Assembly (NCBI RefSeq): GCF_003001995.1
Contig: NZ_PVNB01000016.1
Location: 26,310-90,309 of the forward strand
Origin: Orenia metallireducens
GTDB taxonomy: Bacteria > Bacillota > Halanaerobiia > Halobacteroidales > Halobacteroidaceae
Direction: 5' to 3'
Length of the DNA: 64,000 nucleotides
The translations under genes were made by a program, and so were the position numbers. Below the pieces are notes generated by a model, which did no database searches, had not been told where the DNA came from, and worked only from the letters and a program-made list of their open reading frames with translations. Below, one piece after another: positions 27,978-37,456 of this stretch (positions within the stretch are counted from its first letter, which is position 1; every line of letters starts with the position of its first letter).

Positions 27978-28060
27978 GGCTATATTAAGACAGTAACGAG
28001 AGGAAATTTTTACTCGTTACCCGTCACTCGTCACTGATTACTAAAGTGCCTTAATATCTC
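27978..28060. repeat. MITE-like intergenic element, copy B
   Basis: Ends: TATATTAAGACAGTAACGAG on the left, and the complement of GTGCCTTAATATCTC on the right. It shares about 30 bases almost exactly (ACTCGTTACCCGTCACTCGTC region) with copy C at 48064. Confidence 0.65.
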
Positions 28061-28113
28061 TAAATTATATTAGTTTTGACTAGTATAAAATGATTGTTAT
28101 TTGGGGGGGTTAT

Positions 28114-29379
28114 ATGAATTTTTATCTTTATCAATTTAAGTGGCTTGTTATAGCTTCAGTAGTGGGAATATTGATCGCCTTCTTTTTTGTGGTTATTCCT
28201 GAAGGATTCCTCTATGATATCAGTGGAAGAGATTATGGAGAGGATGGTAGAATAGAGAACTTTACTGCTATAACCCAACTAAATGATTCTTCTGTTTTAG
28301 CTGCTGGTTATAGCAGTAAGGCTTCTAATGATCAAAACAAAACTGCTTATCTTCTAAAGGTGGCTTTAAATGGCACTCAGAAGTGGGTTAGCAATTTTAA
28401 GGAAGAGGGTAATATCAAATTCAATGGAATTGAAGAAGTAGCAGATGGTGGAGTTGTATTAGTAGGTGAAAGCTCTTCATCTAACAATAATAAAACAGAT
28501 GCTTATCTAATTAAGGTGGATAAGAAAGGTAATAAAGAGTGGTCTAGAAGATTTGGAAGTAAATATGGAGCTTCTTTTAAGGTAGCTAAGGAATTAAATG
28601 ATAAGTCTTTACTTATAGGGGGAAAGGTCAAAATAGCTAAGGGAGAAGACTCTTTTAATCAGCAAGCTTATCTAGTCAAATTAGATAAGAAGGGCAAGCA
28701 AGAGTGGATAAAGGGTTTTGGTGGAGAATATTATGATGGAATTAACTCCATTATGGAGAGCAGTGATGGTGGTATTATTTTAGTAGGTTATTATGGTACT
28801 AATAGATATAGCTATAGTAGAAGTGCCTACATCATCAAGCTGGATTCGGGAGGCAATCAACAGTGGTCTAAGCTTATTGAAAAAGATGGATATAATAGTA
28901 GTTTTAACTCTGTTCTAGAAAATCAAGCAGGAGAGCTGATCCTGGTAGGTGAGGTGCAAGGCAAAGAAGGTGAATCCTATGGTGCTTATATAGTTAAACT
29001 AAATGCTAAAGGAGATACTTTATGGACTAAGGTCTATCAGAACCTAGAGAAAGAGGACTATTATCTATTTACTGATGTTAAAGAAGCAGAGCGTGGCTAC
29101 TTTATAGCTGTGGGGTATAAATTAATATTTATTGAAGAGGATAATGATTATCGTCATGTAGCTTATGCCGTTAAATTCAATCAAAATGGCCAAGAAGAAT
29201 GGGCAAAATCCTTTAGGTCATCTTATCAGGATGGGGGATTTAATGCTATTGCTAAGACTGAAGATGGTGATTTTATCTTAGGAGGATGGATACAAGATCG
29301 CCACGAGATCGACGGTTATTTGCTAAGAATAGATGCTCAAGGTGAAGAGATTAAATTTGAGAAAGCAAGGGGCGAGTAA
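28114..29379 (+). CDS. Membrane-anchored beta-repeat protein of unknown function
   Basis: The 421-residue protein has one N-terminal transmembrane helix (about residues 8-28) and then seven or so repeats of about 50 residues with the pattern DGG-x-hydrophobic-LVG ... AYLIKLD-x-GN-x-W-x-K-F, which suggests a beta-propeller displayed outside the membrane. The ATG at 28114 follows a GGGGGGG ribosome-binding site; an upstream ATG at 28090 precedes it. I do not recognise a catalytic motif. It is flanked by promoter-like AT-rich spacers and stands alone. Confidence 0.75.
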   Translation: MNFYLYQFKWLVIASVVGILIAFFFVVIPEGFLYDISGRDYGEDGRIENFTAITQLNDSSVLAAGYSSKASNDQNKTAYLLKVALNGTQKWVSNFKEEGNIKFNGIEEVADGGVVLVGESSSSNNNKTDAYLIKVDKKGNKEWSRRFGSKYGASFKVAKELNDKSLLIGGKVKIAKGEDSFNQQAYLVKLDKKGKQEWIKGFGGEYYDGINSIMESSDGGIILVGYYGTNRYSYSRSAYIIKLDSGGNQQWSKLIEKDGYNSSFNSVLENQAGELILVGEVQGKEGESYGAYIVKLNAKGDTLWTKVYQNLEKEDYYLFTDVKEAERGYFIAVGYKLIFIEEDNDYRHVAYAVKFNQNGQEEWAKSFRSSYQDGGFNAIAKTEDGDFILGGWIQDRHEIDGYLLRIDAQGEEIKFEKARGE

Positions 29380-29557
29380 TTAAGTATGGTATAGATAACC
29401 AATTATAAAATGAAATTTAATCGGGAAATTGTGATACTTTAAGATTAAGCATAAGTATAAGTAAATTATAAAAACAATATTTTATGGTTTTCAAACTCAG
29501 ATTTAGATTTAAATTTCATCTTAAAGTTGAATGAGTATATAATAGGAGGCTAGATAA

Positions 29558-30784
29558 ATGTATGATTTAATTGTAGTAGGTGGTGGTGCAGCAGGAATGA
29601 TGGCTTCAGGCATAGCCGCTAATCGTGGTAAAAAGGTCTTATTATTAGAGAAGAATGAACAGCTAGGTAAGAAGATATTGATTACTGGTAAGGGTCGATG
29701 TAATTTGACCAATGACTGTGAGATAGAGGAGATTATCAAAAACTTTCCAGATAACGGTAAGTTTTTATATAGTGCCCTATATACCTTCTCCAATTGGCAA
29801 TTAAAAGATTTCTTTAATAAATTAGGGGTTAAAACCAAAGTAGAGAGGGGAGATAGGATCTTTCCTATTTCTGATTCTGCTAGAGATGTTGTGGAAGCTC
29901 TTAAAAGATTTATTACAGATGCAGGTGTTGAAATCAAATTAAAGACTTCTGTAGATAAAGTCATTGCTGAGGGTAAAGAGGTAAAGGGAGTTAAAGATTC
30001 TGATGAAAAAGAATATTATAGCTCTAATGTACTAATTGCCGTTGGTGGGAAGTCATATCCAACAACAGGTTCATCTGGTGATGGTTATACTATGGCAGAA
30101 GAACTAGGACATGATATAAGTATGATTAAACCATCTCTAGTTCCTTTAAAGACTAAGGAGGAGTGGGTTAAAGAATTACAAGGGTTGAATCTAAGAAATG
30201 TTAGTGCTACTTTGATAATTGATGGTAAGAGGAAGAAAGAAGAGTTTGGGGAGATGTTATTTACCCATTTTGGAGTCAGTGGACCTATTATCTTAACTTT
30301 AAGCCGTGATGTAGTTGACTATTTGGGTAAGGCTCAGATTAAGCTAAGCATTAACCTTAAGCCTGCTCTATCCTATGAACAGCTTGATAATAGGTTACAA
30401 AGAGATTTTGAAGAGTATTCTCGTAAGCAGTTTAAGAATAGTTTAGGAGACCTCTTGCCAAGTAAGCTAATACCTGTCATCATTTCCCTATCATCTATTC
30501 CAGAGGATAAAGAGGTCAATCAGATTACTAAAGAGGAGCGGCAAGAGTTGCTTGAACTGTTAAGCAATTTAGAAGTGACTGTGATAGGAACTATGGGTTT
30601 TAACCTATCTATTGTAACCAAAGGTGGGATAGCTACTGAGCAGATCAATCCAAGCACCATGGAATCTAAATTGATTCAGGGACTCTATTTTGCAGGAGAG
30701 GTCATCGATGTAGATGCTTATACTGGTGGTTTTAACCTTCAAGGTGCTTTTTCAATGGGATATTTAGTAGGAAGTAGTATATAG
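29558..30784 (+). CDS. BaiN/HI0933-family FAD oxidoreductase
   Basis: The 408-residue flavoprotein begins with an FAD-binding dinucleotide fold (DLIVVGGGAAGMMA, then LLLEKNEQLGKKILITGKGRCNLTN, the family signature) and ends with the second FAD contact (YFAGEVIDVDAYTGGFNLQGAFSMG). Members are annotated as aminoacetone oxidase or bile-acid dehydratase relatives; the physiological substrate is generally unknown. AGGAGG precedes the ATG. A small membrane-protein gene follows 74 bases later. Confidence 0.9.
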   Translation: MYDLIVVGGGAAGMMASGIAANRGKKVLLLEKNEQLGKKILITGKGRCNLTNDCEIEEIIKNFPDNGKFLYSALYTFSNWQLKDFFNKLGVKTKVERGDRIFPISDSARDVVEALKRFITDAGVEIKLKTSVDKVIAEGKEVKGVKDSDEKEYYSSNVLIAVGGKSYPTTGSSGDGYTMAEELGHDISMIKPSLVPLKTKEEWVKELQGLNLRNVSATLIIDGKRKKEEFGEMLFTHFGVSGPIILTLSRDVVDYLGKAQIKLSINLKPALSYEQLDNRLQRDFEEYSRKQFKNSLGDLLPSKLIPVIISLSSIPEDKEVNQITKEERQELLELLSNLEVTVIGTMGFNLSIVTKGGIATEQINPSTMESKLIQGLYFAGEVIDVDAYTGGFNLQGAFSMGYLVGSSI

Positions 30785-30858
30785 TAGTTATATCTTATCT
30801 TCTTAAACATATTATTATACTATAATTATACTATAAAAGTATGTTTAGGAGGAGAATT

Positions 30859-31365
30859 ATGCCAAGGAGATTTGATAATTTCAAAAATTTTGTAGAGAGA
30901 TTGGTATTGACTACGATAATTATCGGTTTTATTATAGTAGTAGGGGTACAGATGGTCTTAACTAATCCTAACTTTAAGGATAGCTTAATAGCTAAGCTAC
31001 CAAAGGTTGAAGATATTTTGGCTTTTGGACAAAGGGAAGATTTTAAAGAGAAGGCCCAAGCGGTATTTACTACAGTAGAGCAAGAAGACTATATAGTAAT
31101 CTCTTTACAGAATAAGGTATCCTATCCTGAGGTCAAAGTCATTATGAATGGTCAAGTGATTGGGGATTTTAGTAAAGGATACCTTAAAGTCAATATCGAA
31201 GAAGGGGACTATTTAACTATTGATACTCGTGGAATAAATGATGGTCTCTGGTTTGAAGTAACTGGTATCTCTAATGGTATTAAAAGCTTTAGGAGAGGTC
31301 AACAATTTTGGTTAAAGGATGAGCTTAAGACCTTGGGAAGAGTGGAAAGTCTAAATAAATTTTAA
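30859..31365 (+). CDS. Small single-pass membrane protein of unknown function
   Basis: The 168-residue protein has a basic N-terminus, one transmembrane helix (about residues 14-36) and an extracytoplasmic beta-rich domain with a YPEVKVIMNGQVIGDF strand pair. I do not recognise it. The ATG at 30859 follows AGGAGGAG; the upstream ATG at 30841 precedes that site. The domain pattern resembles accessory proteins of Firmicute envelopes, but nothing assigns a role. Confidence 0.75.
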   Translation: MPRRFDNFKNFVERLVLTTIIIGFIIVVGVQMVLTNPNFKDSLIAKLPKVEDILAFGQREDFKEKAQAVFTTVEQEDYIVISLQNKVSYPEVKVIMNGQVIGDFSKGYLKVNIEEGDYLTIDTRGINDGLWFEVTGISNGIKSFRRGQQFWLKDELKTLGRVESLNKF

Positions 31366-31410
31366 ATTTAACTTGCTTTAAAATAAAAGTTATGTTAAGA
31401 TGTTGTACAA

Positions 31411-31556
31411 CAGTAATAAAGTAGTATGGTATAACGGTAGGTAGTAGAATAGTAGTTTTATTACTGGGGTAAGTAATTTGGTAGGGATGATAACAATCAA
31501 ATAATTTAGTAGAGTAGTACAGTAGGTGAGGTAGGTTTATTCTTAGGATAACTATA
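31411..31556 (+). ncRNA. UAG-rich leader ahead of hutP (candidate HutP-responsive attenuator)
   Basis: CAGTAATAAA (31411-31420) pairs perfectly with TTTATTACTG (31457-31466), and the loop between carries six TAG triplets (31422, 31438, 31442, 31445, 31450, 31453). A second run of TAGs (31482, 31507, 31510, 31515, 31523, 31532, 31544, 31555) leads directly into the terminator at 31557. HutP binds clustered NAG/UAG triplets in two sites beside the hut terminator in Bacillus, and hutP is the next gene here. Confidence 0.5.
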
Positions 31557-31588
31557 GGTACCCCTATTTGTACGGGGTACTTTTTTTA
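31557..31588 (+). terminator. Intrinsic terminator upstream of hutP
   Basis: GTACCCC (31558-31564) pairs with GGGGTAC (31574-31580), followed by seven Ts. It lies 83 bases before the hutP start, so it works either as the end of the preceding transcript or as an attenuator. Confidence 0.88.
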
Positions 31589-31670
31589 TATCTAAAGTTA
31601 TAAAAGTTCTGGGATAACAGATAATATTCTATAACAGAGAATATATAATTTCTTTATAGAGGTGATAAAC

Positions 31671-32090
31671 TTGGCAAATAATGAAGAAACAAGTAAGAAG
31701 GTGGCAACAGCAGCAATTAAGATGGCATTAAGTGATAGAGATGAAGAGAATCTTTTAAAGGCAGCTTATAAGGAGCAGAAAATGAAGGTGGCAGCAGTTG
31801 ATTTTGGTGGGAATTTTAACTCATCAGTTAAGACTATGATTGAAAGAGCAATTGTAGCTGCTAAGAGAGAAGGGGTTATTAAAGAGACCCATACCGAGCA
31901 AGGAGCAGTAGCAGGAGCTACTAGAGAAGCTTTGATTCAGATAAACCCTAAAGCAATTGGCTTTAATGTAGGTGGTAAGATTGGAGTTGCTAGAGAAGGA
32001 GACCATATCAGTGTAGCTGTCTTCTTTGCTATTGGCTTATTACACTTAAATGAGATGGCAATAGGATTGGGTCATAGAGCAGTAACGTAA
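31671..32090 (+). CDS. hutP: HutP-family RNA-binding antiterminator
   Basis: The 139-residue protein matches HutP throughout: EQGAVAGATREALIQINPKAIGFNVGGKIGVAR in the middle and AVFFAIGLLHLNEMAIGLGHRAV at the end, where the Mg2+ and histidine-binding residues of Bacillus HutP lie. HutP is a histidine-activated RNA-binding hexamer that opens the hut terminator. There are no hut catabolic genes in the window. The TTG at 31671 follows AGAGGTGAT at the right distance. The UAG-rich leader upstream suggests autoregulation. Confidence 0.88.
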   Translation: MANNEETSKKVATAAIKMALSDRDEENLLKAAYKEQKMKVAAVDFGGNFNSSVKTMIERAIVAAKREGVIKETHTEQGAVAGATREALIQINPKAIGFNVGGKIGVAREGDHISVAVFFAIGLLHLNEMAIGLGHRAVT

Positions 32091-32092
32091 AT

Positions 32093-32180
32093 TCAGTTGG
32101 CAGTTGATAGTTTACAGTTAAAGATTTAAAGTACTTTGAGCTACAACTATATACTGTAAATTGTAAACTGTAAACTTAAA
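32093..32180. repeat. Stuttering 'CAGTTnACAGT' palindrome
   Basis: CAGTTGGCAGTTGATAG and TTTACAGTT face ACTGTAAATTGTAAACTG. It is a sister of the element at 24030-24135. Confidence 0.5.
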
Positions 32181-32200
32181 ATTAGGTTGGAGGTGAGATT

Positions 32201-32584
32201 GTGATTAGGGGAATCAGAGGAGCTATTACAGTAGAGAATAATGATACAGAGGAGATATTAGTTGCTACTAAGGAACTATTAGAGAAGGTTGCTGAAGAGA
32301 ATGGAATAATTGAAGATAAGATTGCTTCAATCATCTTTTCGATGACCTCTGATTTAAATCAGGTCTTTCCAGCAGTAGCTGCAAGGGAGTTGGATTGGAC
32401 TAACGTTCCATTATTCTGTGTTAAGGAGCTAGAGATTGAGGGGGCTTTAAGTAGATGTATTAGGATCTTGATTCATTATAATACTGACAAAAAGCAAGAT
32501 CAGATCAAGCATATTTATCTAAAAGGAGCTAAAAGTTTAAGACCAGACTTAGTAGAAGAGGAGGAAGCCCACAATGGTAGATAA
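32201..32584 (+). CDS. aroH: Chorismate mutase, AroH class
   Basis: The 127-residue monofunctional mutase turns chorismate into prephenate. It begins IRGIRGAITVENND and contains ARELDWTNVPLFCVKE, as in Bacillus AroH. The GTG start follows TTGGAGGTG. The end overlaps hisC by 11 bases. It opens a five-gene operon for aromatic amino acids. Confidence 0.96.
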   Translation: MIRGIRGAITVENNDTEEILVATKELLEKVAEENGIIEDKIASIIFSMTSDLNQVFPAVAARELDWTNVPLFCVKELEIEGALSRCIRILIHYNTDKKQDQIKHIYLKGAKSLRPDLVEEEEAHNGR

Positions 32585-33668
32585 AAGAGTAGTAAGAGAA
32601 GAGATTATGGATATCAAACCATATATTCCTGGAAAACCAATAGATGAGGTTAAGCGGGAATTAGGTCTTAAGGAAGTAATTAAATTGGCTTCAAATGAGA
32701 ACCCATTAGGACCATCGCCAATGGCAATTGATAAGATGAAAGAGGCAGTTGCTAAGGTGAATATCTATCCTGATGGAAATGTACATAACTTAAGACAGAA
32801 GCTAAGTAAGAGCTTAGGGATTGAAGCTAACCAGTTAATTTTTGGCAATGGATCAGACGAGTTACTAGTATTATTGGCCCAGAGTTTTATCAAGGTCGAT
32901 GATGAAGTAGTAATAGCCGATATTACCTTCAGTGAATATGAGTTTGCTACTAAGATTATGGGTGGAAAGGTTGTAGAGGTGCCTTTAAAGGACAATACCC
33001 ATGACTTAGAGGCTATGTTAGCAGCAATAACCGCTAAGACTAAGATGGTATTTATCTGTAATCCTAACAATCCAACAGGTACTATTGTTGAGAGAAGAGA
33101 GGTTGAAGAGTTCTTAGCTAAAGTACCAGAGGATGTAATTGTAGTCTTTGATGAAGCCTATTATGAGTATGTAGATAATAGTGATTATCCTCAAACTATA
33201 AATTATTTAAATGAGTATGATAATGTGATTATCTTAAGGACATTCTCTAAAATCTATGCTTTAGGTGGATTACGATTGGGTTATGGAATTAGTAATTCAG
33301 AATTAATCGGCTATATCGATAGGGTAAGACAACCCTTTAATATCAACTCTATAGCTCAGGTTGCTGCTGAAGCAAGCTTAGATGACCAAGACCATGTACT
33401 GAAGTCCTTAGAGTATAATCGGCAAGGTAAGCAATACCTATATCAAGAGTTTGAACGATTGGGATTAGATTATATTCCAACTGAGACCAACTTTATCTTA
33501 ATAGATTTGGGTAGGTCTAACCAAGAAGTATTCCAGCAGATGCTTAAGAAGGGGATTATTATCAGAAGCTTAGCCTCTTATGGTTATGAGACTGAAGCTA
33601 GAGTAACTATTGGTTTGCCAGAAGAGAATAAGAAGATGATTAAGGCGTTAGAAGAAGTATTATCATAA
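32574..33668 (+). CDS. hisC: Histidinol-phosphate / aromatic aminotransferase
   Basis: The 364-residue class-I/II aminotransferase of HisC type has IKLASNENPLGPSP at the N-terminus, VFDEAYYEY and the PLP lysine in RTFSKIYALGGLRLGYG. In Bacillus HisC serves both histidine and tyrosine/phenylalanine synthesis, and its place between aroH and tyrA points to the aromatic role. It overlaps aroH. GAGGAGG precedes the ATG. Confidence 0.93.
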   Translation: MVDKRVVREEIMDIKPYIPGKPIDEVKRELGLKEVIKLASNENPLGPSPMAIDKMKEAVAKVNIYPDGNVHNLRQKLSKSLGIEANQLIFGNGSDELLVLLAQSFIKVDDEVVIADITFSEYEFATKIMGGKVVEVPLKDNTHDLEAMLAAITAKTKMVFICNPNNPTGTIVERREVEEFLAKVPEDVIVVFDEAYYEYVDNSDYPQTINYLNEYDNVIILRTFSKIYALGGLRLGYGISNSELIGYIDRVRQPFNINSIAQVAAEASLDDQDHVLKSLEYNRQGKQYLYQEFERLGLDYIPTETNFILIDLGRSNQEVFQQMLKKGIIIRSLASYGYETEARVTIGLPEENKKMIKALEEVLS

Positions 33669-33767
33669 TTTAAAATCGAGTGTAAAGTTATAGCTAGACT
33701 TAATCTAAAAATATTAACTCTAAAAATGAGTAGAGAGAAGCAAGTAGAAAATAAGGAGGAGATAGAA

Positions 33768-34784
33768 ATGGTAATCGTAATGGAGAGTAGTGCAAAGCAA
33801 GAGGAGATTAAAAATGTAATTGAAAAGATTGAAGCGGCAGGATTTGAGGCACATCCTGATAGTGGTAAGACTCAGACTATTATTGGAGTGGTAGGTGAAG
33901 GTAGAAGAGAAGAGGTACTTAACTCTATTGGAGCTTTTCCTGGTGTTGAGAAGGTAGTAGAAATCAGTAAGCCTTATAAATTAGCGGGGTTAGATTTTAA
34001 GCCTGAACCATCGGTAATAGATATTGATGGTGTCAAGATTGGCGGAGGACACTTTGCAATTATGGCAGGTCCATGTGCAATTGAGAGTAAAGAGCAATTA
34101 TTTGAAGCGGCTGAACAAGTTAAAGAAGGTGGAGCTAAGATTTTACGTGGTGGTGCTTTTAAGCCTAGAACATCTCCATATAGCTTCCAAGGGATGAAGG
34201 AAGATGGATTGAAATTATTAGCAGAGGCTAGAGAGAGAACTGGGCTTAAGATAGTGACTGAGGTAATGGATACTAGGGATGTAGAGTTGGTAGCAAAATA
34301 TGCTGATATCTTACAGATTGGTGCTCGTAATATGCAGAACTTCTCTTTATTAAAAGAGGTAGGAAAGACTGATAAAGCAGTATTATTAAAAAGAGGTATG
34401 ACTGCTACTTACAAGGAACTATTGATGGCTGCTGAATACATTATGGCTGGTGGTAACTATAATGTAATCTTATGTGAGCGAGGAATTAGAACCTTTACTA
34501 CTGAAACTAGAAATACTGTAGATATGGCTATCGTTCCTGTAATTAGAGAGTTAAGCCACTTACCTGTAATTATAGATCCAAGCCATGGTACAGGAAATTG
34601 GAAATATGTATCACCATTAGCAAAAGCAGCTTTAGCAATAGGTGCAGATGGTCTGATGGTTGAAGTACACCCTGACCCTAAGAATGCTTTATGTGATGGA
34701 CCTCAATCATTAAAGCCTAACAAGTTTAAGGCTATGGTAGAAGAGTTAAAGGCTATAGCAGCAGTTACTAATACTGAGATTTAA
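33768..34784 (+). CDS. aroF: 3-deoxy-7-phosphoheptulonate synthase
   Basis: The 338-residue DAHP synthase catalyses the first step of the shikimate pathway. It combines a small N-terminal ferredoxin-like domain (1-70) used for feedback control with the KDO8P-like barrel (GPCAIESKEQL, RGGAFKPRTSPYSFQG, IDPSHGTGNW). The ATG at 33768 follows AAGGAGGAG; the upstream in-frame start at 33726 precedes that site. tyrA starts 10 bases later. Confidence 0.96.
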   Translation: MVIVMESSAKQEEIKNVIEKIEAAGFEAHPDSGKTQTIIGVVGEGRREEVLNSIGAFPGVEKVVEISKPYKLAGLDFKPEPSVIDIDGVKIGGGHFAIMAGPCAIESKEQLFEAAEQVKEGGAKILRGGAFKPRTSPYSFQGMKEDGLKLLAEARERTGLKIVTEVMDTRDVELVAKYADILQIGARNMQNFSLLKEVGKTDKAVLLKRGMTATYKELLMAAEYIMAGGNYNVILCERGIRTFTTETRNTVDMAIVPVIRELSHLPVIIDPSHGTGNWKYVSPLAKAALAIGADGLMVEVHPDPKNALCDGPQSLKPNKFKAMVEELKAIAAVTNTEI

Positions 34785-34794
34785 GGGGATAGAT

Positions 34795-35883
34795 ATGATC
34801 AAAAGAGTAGCGATTATTGGAGTGGGATTAATTGGCTCCTCTTTGGGCTTGGCTTTAGGTGATATTCAAGAGGTTGAAGAGGTTATTGGAATTGATAAAA
34901 ATCAGGATTATCTACAAGAGGCTTTAAATATAGGTGCGATTGATAAAATTGCTAGCTTAAAAGAAGGGGTTAGAGATGTAGATTTAATTATATTAGCTAC
35001 TCCTGTGGGTATAATTAAGGATTTGGTAGTAGAGGTGCTGCCTTATATCGATAACAAAACAATTATTACTGACGTTGGTAGTACCAAATCTACTTTGGTT
35101 AGAAAACTAGAGGTCTTAGTTGGAGACCATATCTATATTGGAGGTCATCCAATGACTGGTGCAGAGACCTCTGGGCCAAGTGGAGCAGATAAGTATCTCT
35201 TTGAGAATGCTATCTATGTATTAACAGAGACTGAGAAGACGGATCAAGCTAGCTTGGCAGAACTTAAAAATATATTGGAGAAAATAGGCTCACAAGTTTT
35301 GGTTTTATCTCCTGAAAATCATGATAGGACGGTGGCTGTAACCAGTCACCTTCCCCATTTAATAGCAGTAAATCTGATGAGTGTAATCGAGCAATTTAGT
35401 CAAAAAGATGAGCAGGTTACCTCTTTAATTGCTGGAGGGTTTAGAGATACTACTAGAATAGCGGCAGGAGATCCTGTGATGTGGAGAGATATCTTCTTAA
35501 ATAATAAAGAGATGGTCTTAGAGACAATCGATATCTTTGAGGAGAGGTTAAGCTCCCTTAAAGAGCTAATTCTAAATAATCAAGGCGAGATCCTGGGGGA
35601 AACCTTAGCAGAAATTAGGGATGCTAGAGTTAGACTGCCAATGAAGAAAAAAGGATTATTGCCAAGTAATTTTGAGCTGATTATAACCTTAAAGGATAAA
35701 CCTAACGCAATTGGAAGTGTAGCCTCATTATTAGGAGATGCAGAGATTAATATCCAAGATATAGAGGTTTTAAAGGTTAGGGATGAAGGTGGAACGATTA
35801 GATTAAGCTTTAGTCAAGAAGAAGAACAGGAAGAAGCCTACAGACTATTAAAAGAGAAAAGCTATAAAGTAATTAAGAAGTAG
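34795..35883 (+). CDS. tyrA: Prephenate dehydrogenase with ACT domain
   Basis: The 362-residue enzyme oxidises prephenate to 4-hydroxyphenylpyruvate with NAD. It has GVGLIGSSLG at the start, GGHPMTGAETSGP, and VTSHLPHL. The last 75 residues form an ACT regulatory domain (LIITLKDKPNAIGSVASLL), probably for tyrosine feedback. It lies in the aro operon, 11 bases before aroA. Confidence 0.96.
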   Translation: MIKRVAIIGVGLIGSSLGLALGDIQEVEEVIGIDKNQDYLQEALNIGAIDKIASLKEGVRDVDLIILATPVGIIKDLVVEVLPYIDNKTIITDVGSTKSTLVRKLEVLVGDHIYIGGHPMTGAETSGPSGADKYLFENAIYVLTETEKTDQASLAELKNILEKIGSQVLVLSPENHDRTVAVTSHLPHLIAVNLMSVIEQFSQKDEQVTSLIAGGFRDTTRIAAGDPVMWRDIFLNNKEMVLETIDIFEERLSSLKELILNNQGEILGETLAEIRDARVRLPMKKKGLLPSNFELIITLKDKPNAIGSVASLLGDAEINIQDIEVLKVRDEGGTIRLSFSQEEEQEEAYRLLKEKSYKVIKK

Positions 35884-35894
35884 GGGGATTAGAG

Positions 35895-37187
35895 ATGAGA
35901 TTGAGAGTAGAAGCTAAGGGTGGTTTACAGGGTAGAATAAAAGTTCCAGGAGATAAATCTATCTCTCACCGTTCTGTGATGTTAGGATCATTAGCTGAAG
36001 GGAAGACAGAGATAGAGGGTTTTTTAACAGGTGAGGACTGTTTGAGTACAGTTAAAGCCTTTCAGGATATGGGAGTTAAGATTGAGGGTGTTGGTACTGA
36101 TCAGATGGTAGTTCATGGGGTAGGCTTAAGAGGGTTAAAAGAGCCAAAGGATTTATTGGACTTTGGTAACTCAGGAACTACTACTCGTTTGATGCTAGGG
36201 ATATTAGCAGGGCAAAAGTTTTACTCTGTAGCAACTGGTGATGATTCTTTAAAAAGTAGACCGATGGCTAGGGTAACTAAGCCTTTAAGTACTATGGGTG
36301 GAGAGTTCTACGGGCGTGATAATGCTAACCTTTTACCAATTACAGTGGTTGGTAAAGGTGAATTAAATAGTATCTCCTATGATTCTCCTGTAGCCAGTGC
36401 TCAAGTTAAATCAGCTGTTTTATTAGCTGGATTATATGGTGAAGGGGTAACTGAAGTTAGAGAACCTGCCAAATCTAGAGATCATACTGAGCGGATGTTA
36501 GAGTACTTTGGGGCTAATATCGAGGTTGATGGTCTAGCAGTTAAGGTAGAAGGTAATCCAAAATTAACAGGTAAAAAGGTAGTTGTCCCTGGTGATATCT
36601 CTTCGGCAGCCTTTTTGATGGTAGCAGCGATGATTACCGAAGGATCAGAGATAATTATCGAGAATGTTGGCTTAAATCCTACTAGAGATGGTGTAATTGA
36701 GGCTTTAAGAAAGATGAAGGGGAACTTTGAGTTGTTAAATCAACGTGATGTCAATGGTGAGCCAATAGCAGATATTAAGGTTAAGAGTAGTCAATTAAAG
36801 GGAACGGTAATTGATGGTGATTTAATCCCTCTTCTAATAGATGAAATTCCAATTCTAGCAGTAGCAGCTAGTCAGGCAGAAGGAAAGACTATTATTAAGG
36901 ATGCTGAAGAATTGAGGGTTAAAGAGACTGATAGAATCGATGCTATGGTCAAGGAATTGACTCGATTGGGTGTAGAGGTTAAGGAGAGAGAGGATGGAAT
37001 GGAGATTGTAGGTAAGCAGCAGATAACAGGTGGAGTGACTTGTCAGAGCTATCATGACCACCGGATTGCTATGTCTATGGCAGTAGCAGGTTTGATTGCT
37101 GAAGGCGCAGTAGAGGTAGAAGGTGCTGAATGTATCAATATCTCTTTTCCCAACTTTAAAGAATTATTAGATAGTTTATCAAAATAA
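35895..37187 (+). CDS. aroA: 5-enolpyruvylshikimate-3-phosphate synthase
   Basis: The 430-residue enzyme joins phosphoenolpyruvate to shikimate-3-phosphate. Signature blocks are GDKSISHRSVMLGSLAEG, LDFGNSGTTTRLM, and RVKETDRIDAM. It closes the aroH-hisC-aroF-tyrA-aroA operon before a strong terminator. Shikimate kinase and chorismate synthase are not in the window. Confidence 0.97.
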   Translation: MRLRVEAKGGLQGRIKVPGDKSISHRSVMLGSLAEGKTEIEGFLTGEDCLSTVKAFQDMGVKIEGVGTDQMVVHGVGLRGLKEPKDLLDFGNSGTTTRLMLGILAGQKFYSVATGDDSLKSRPMARVTKPLSTMGGEFYGRDNANLLPITVVGKGELNSISYDSPVASAQVKSAVLLAGLYGEGVTEVREPAKSRDHTERMLEYFGANIEVDGLAVKVEGNPKLTGKKVVVPGDISSAAFLMVAAMITEGSEIIIENVGLNPTRDGVIEALRKMKGNFELLNQRDVNGEPIADIKVKSSQLKGTVIDGDLIPLLIDEIPILAVAASQAEGKTIIKDAEELRVKETDRIDAMVKELTRLGVEVKEREDGMEIVGKQQITGGVTCQSYHDHRIAMSMAVAGLIAEGAVEVEGAECINISFPNFKELLDSLSK

Positions 37188-37200
37188 TTTAAACTTCACC

Positions 37201-37238
37201 AAGAGAAGGCAGATTAATCTGTCTTCTCTTATTTTTTG
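37201..37238 (+). terminator. Intrinsic terminator after aroA
   Basis: AAGAGAAGGCAGATT pairs with AATCTGTCTTCTCTT (one wobble), then ATTTTTTG. Confidence 0.92.
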
Positions 37239-37456
37239 TCATTAATCCATCAAACCATATCTCCCCTCCTAATATCCAAAGTGTTGCAATATACCGATAT
37301 TAAGCCATTTGTCTAAGGATTAATAAACAAAAGCTAAATGCATTTTTTACAAAAAAGTTGAAAATCTTTTTAATTTTAAAGAAAAGAGAGGAAATTTTCA
37401 ATAATAGTCGAAGTAATTAAGTAAAGAATCTTGTCTATATAAGATGGGGTGATATA

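Noticed and set aside
31366..31670. T-box riboswitch upstream of hutP/aro genes
   Set aside because: The T-box core AGGGTGG-ACCGCG is absent; the region is instead dominated by UAG triplets.
37270..37300. Possible sigma-D promoter (ACCGATAT) upstream of the chemosensory operon
   Set aside because: The -10-like ACCGATAT at 37293 lacks a TAAA -35 at the proper distance.
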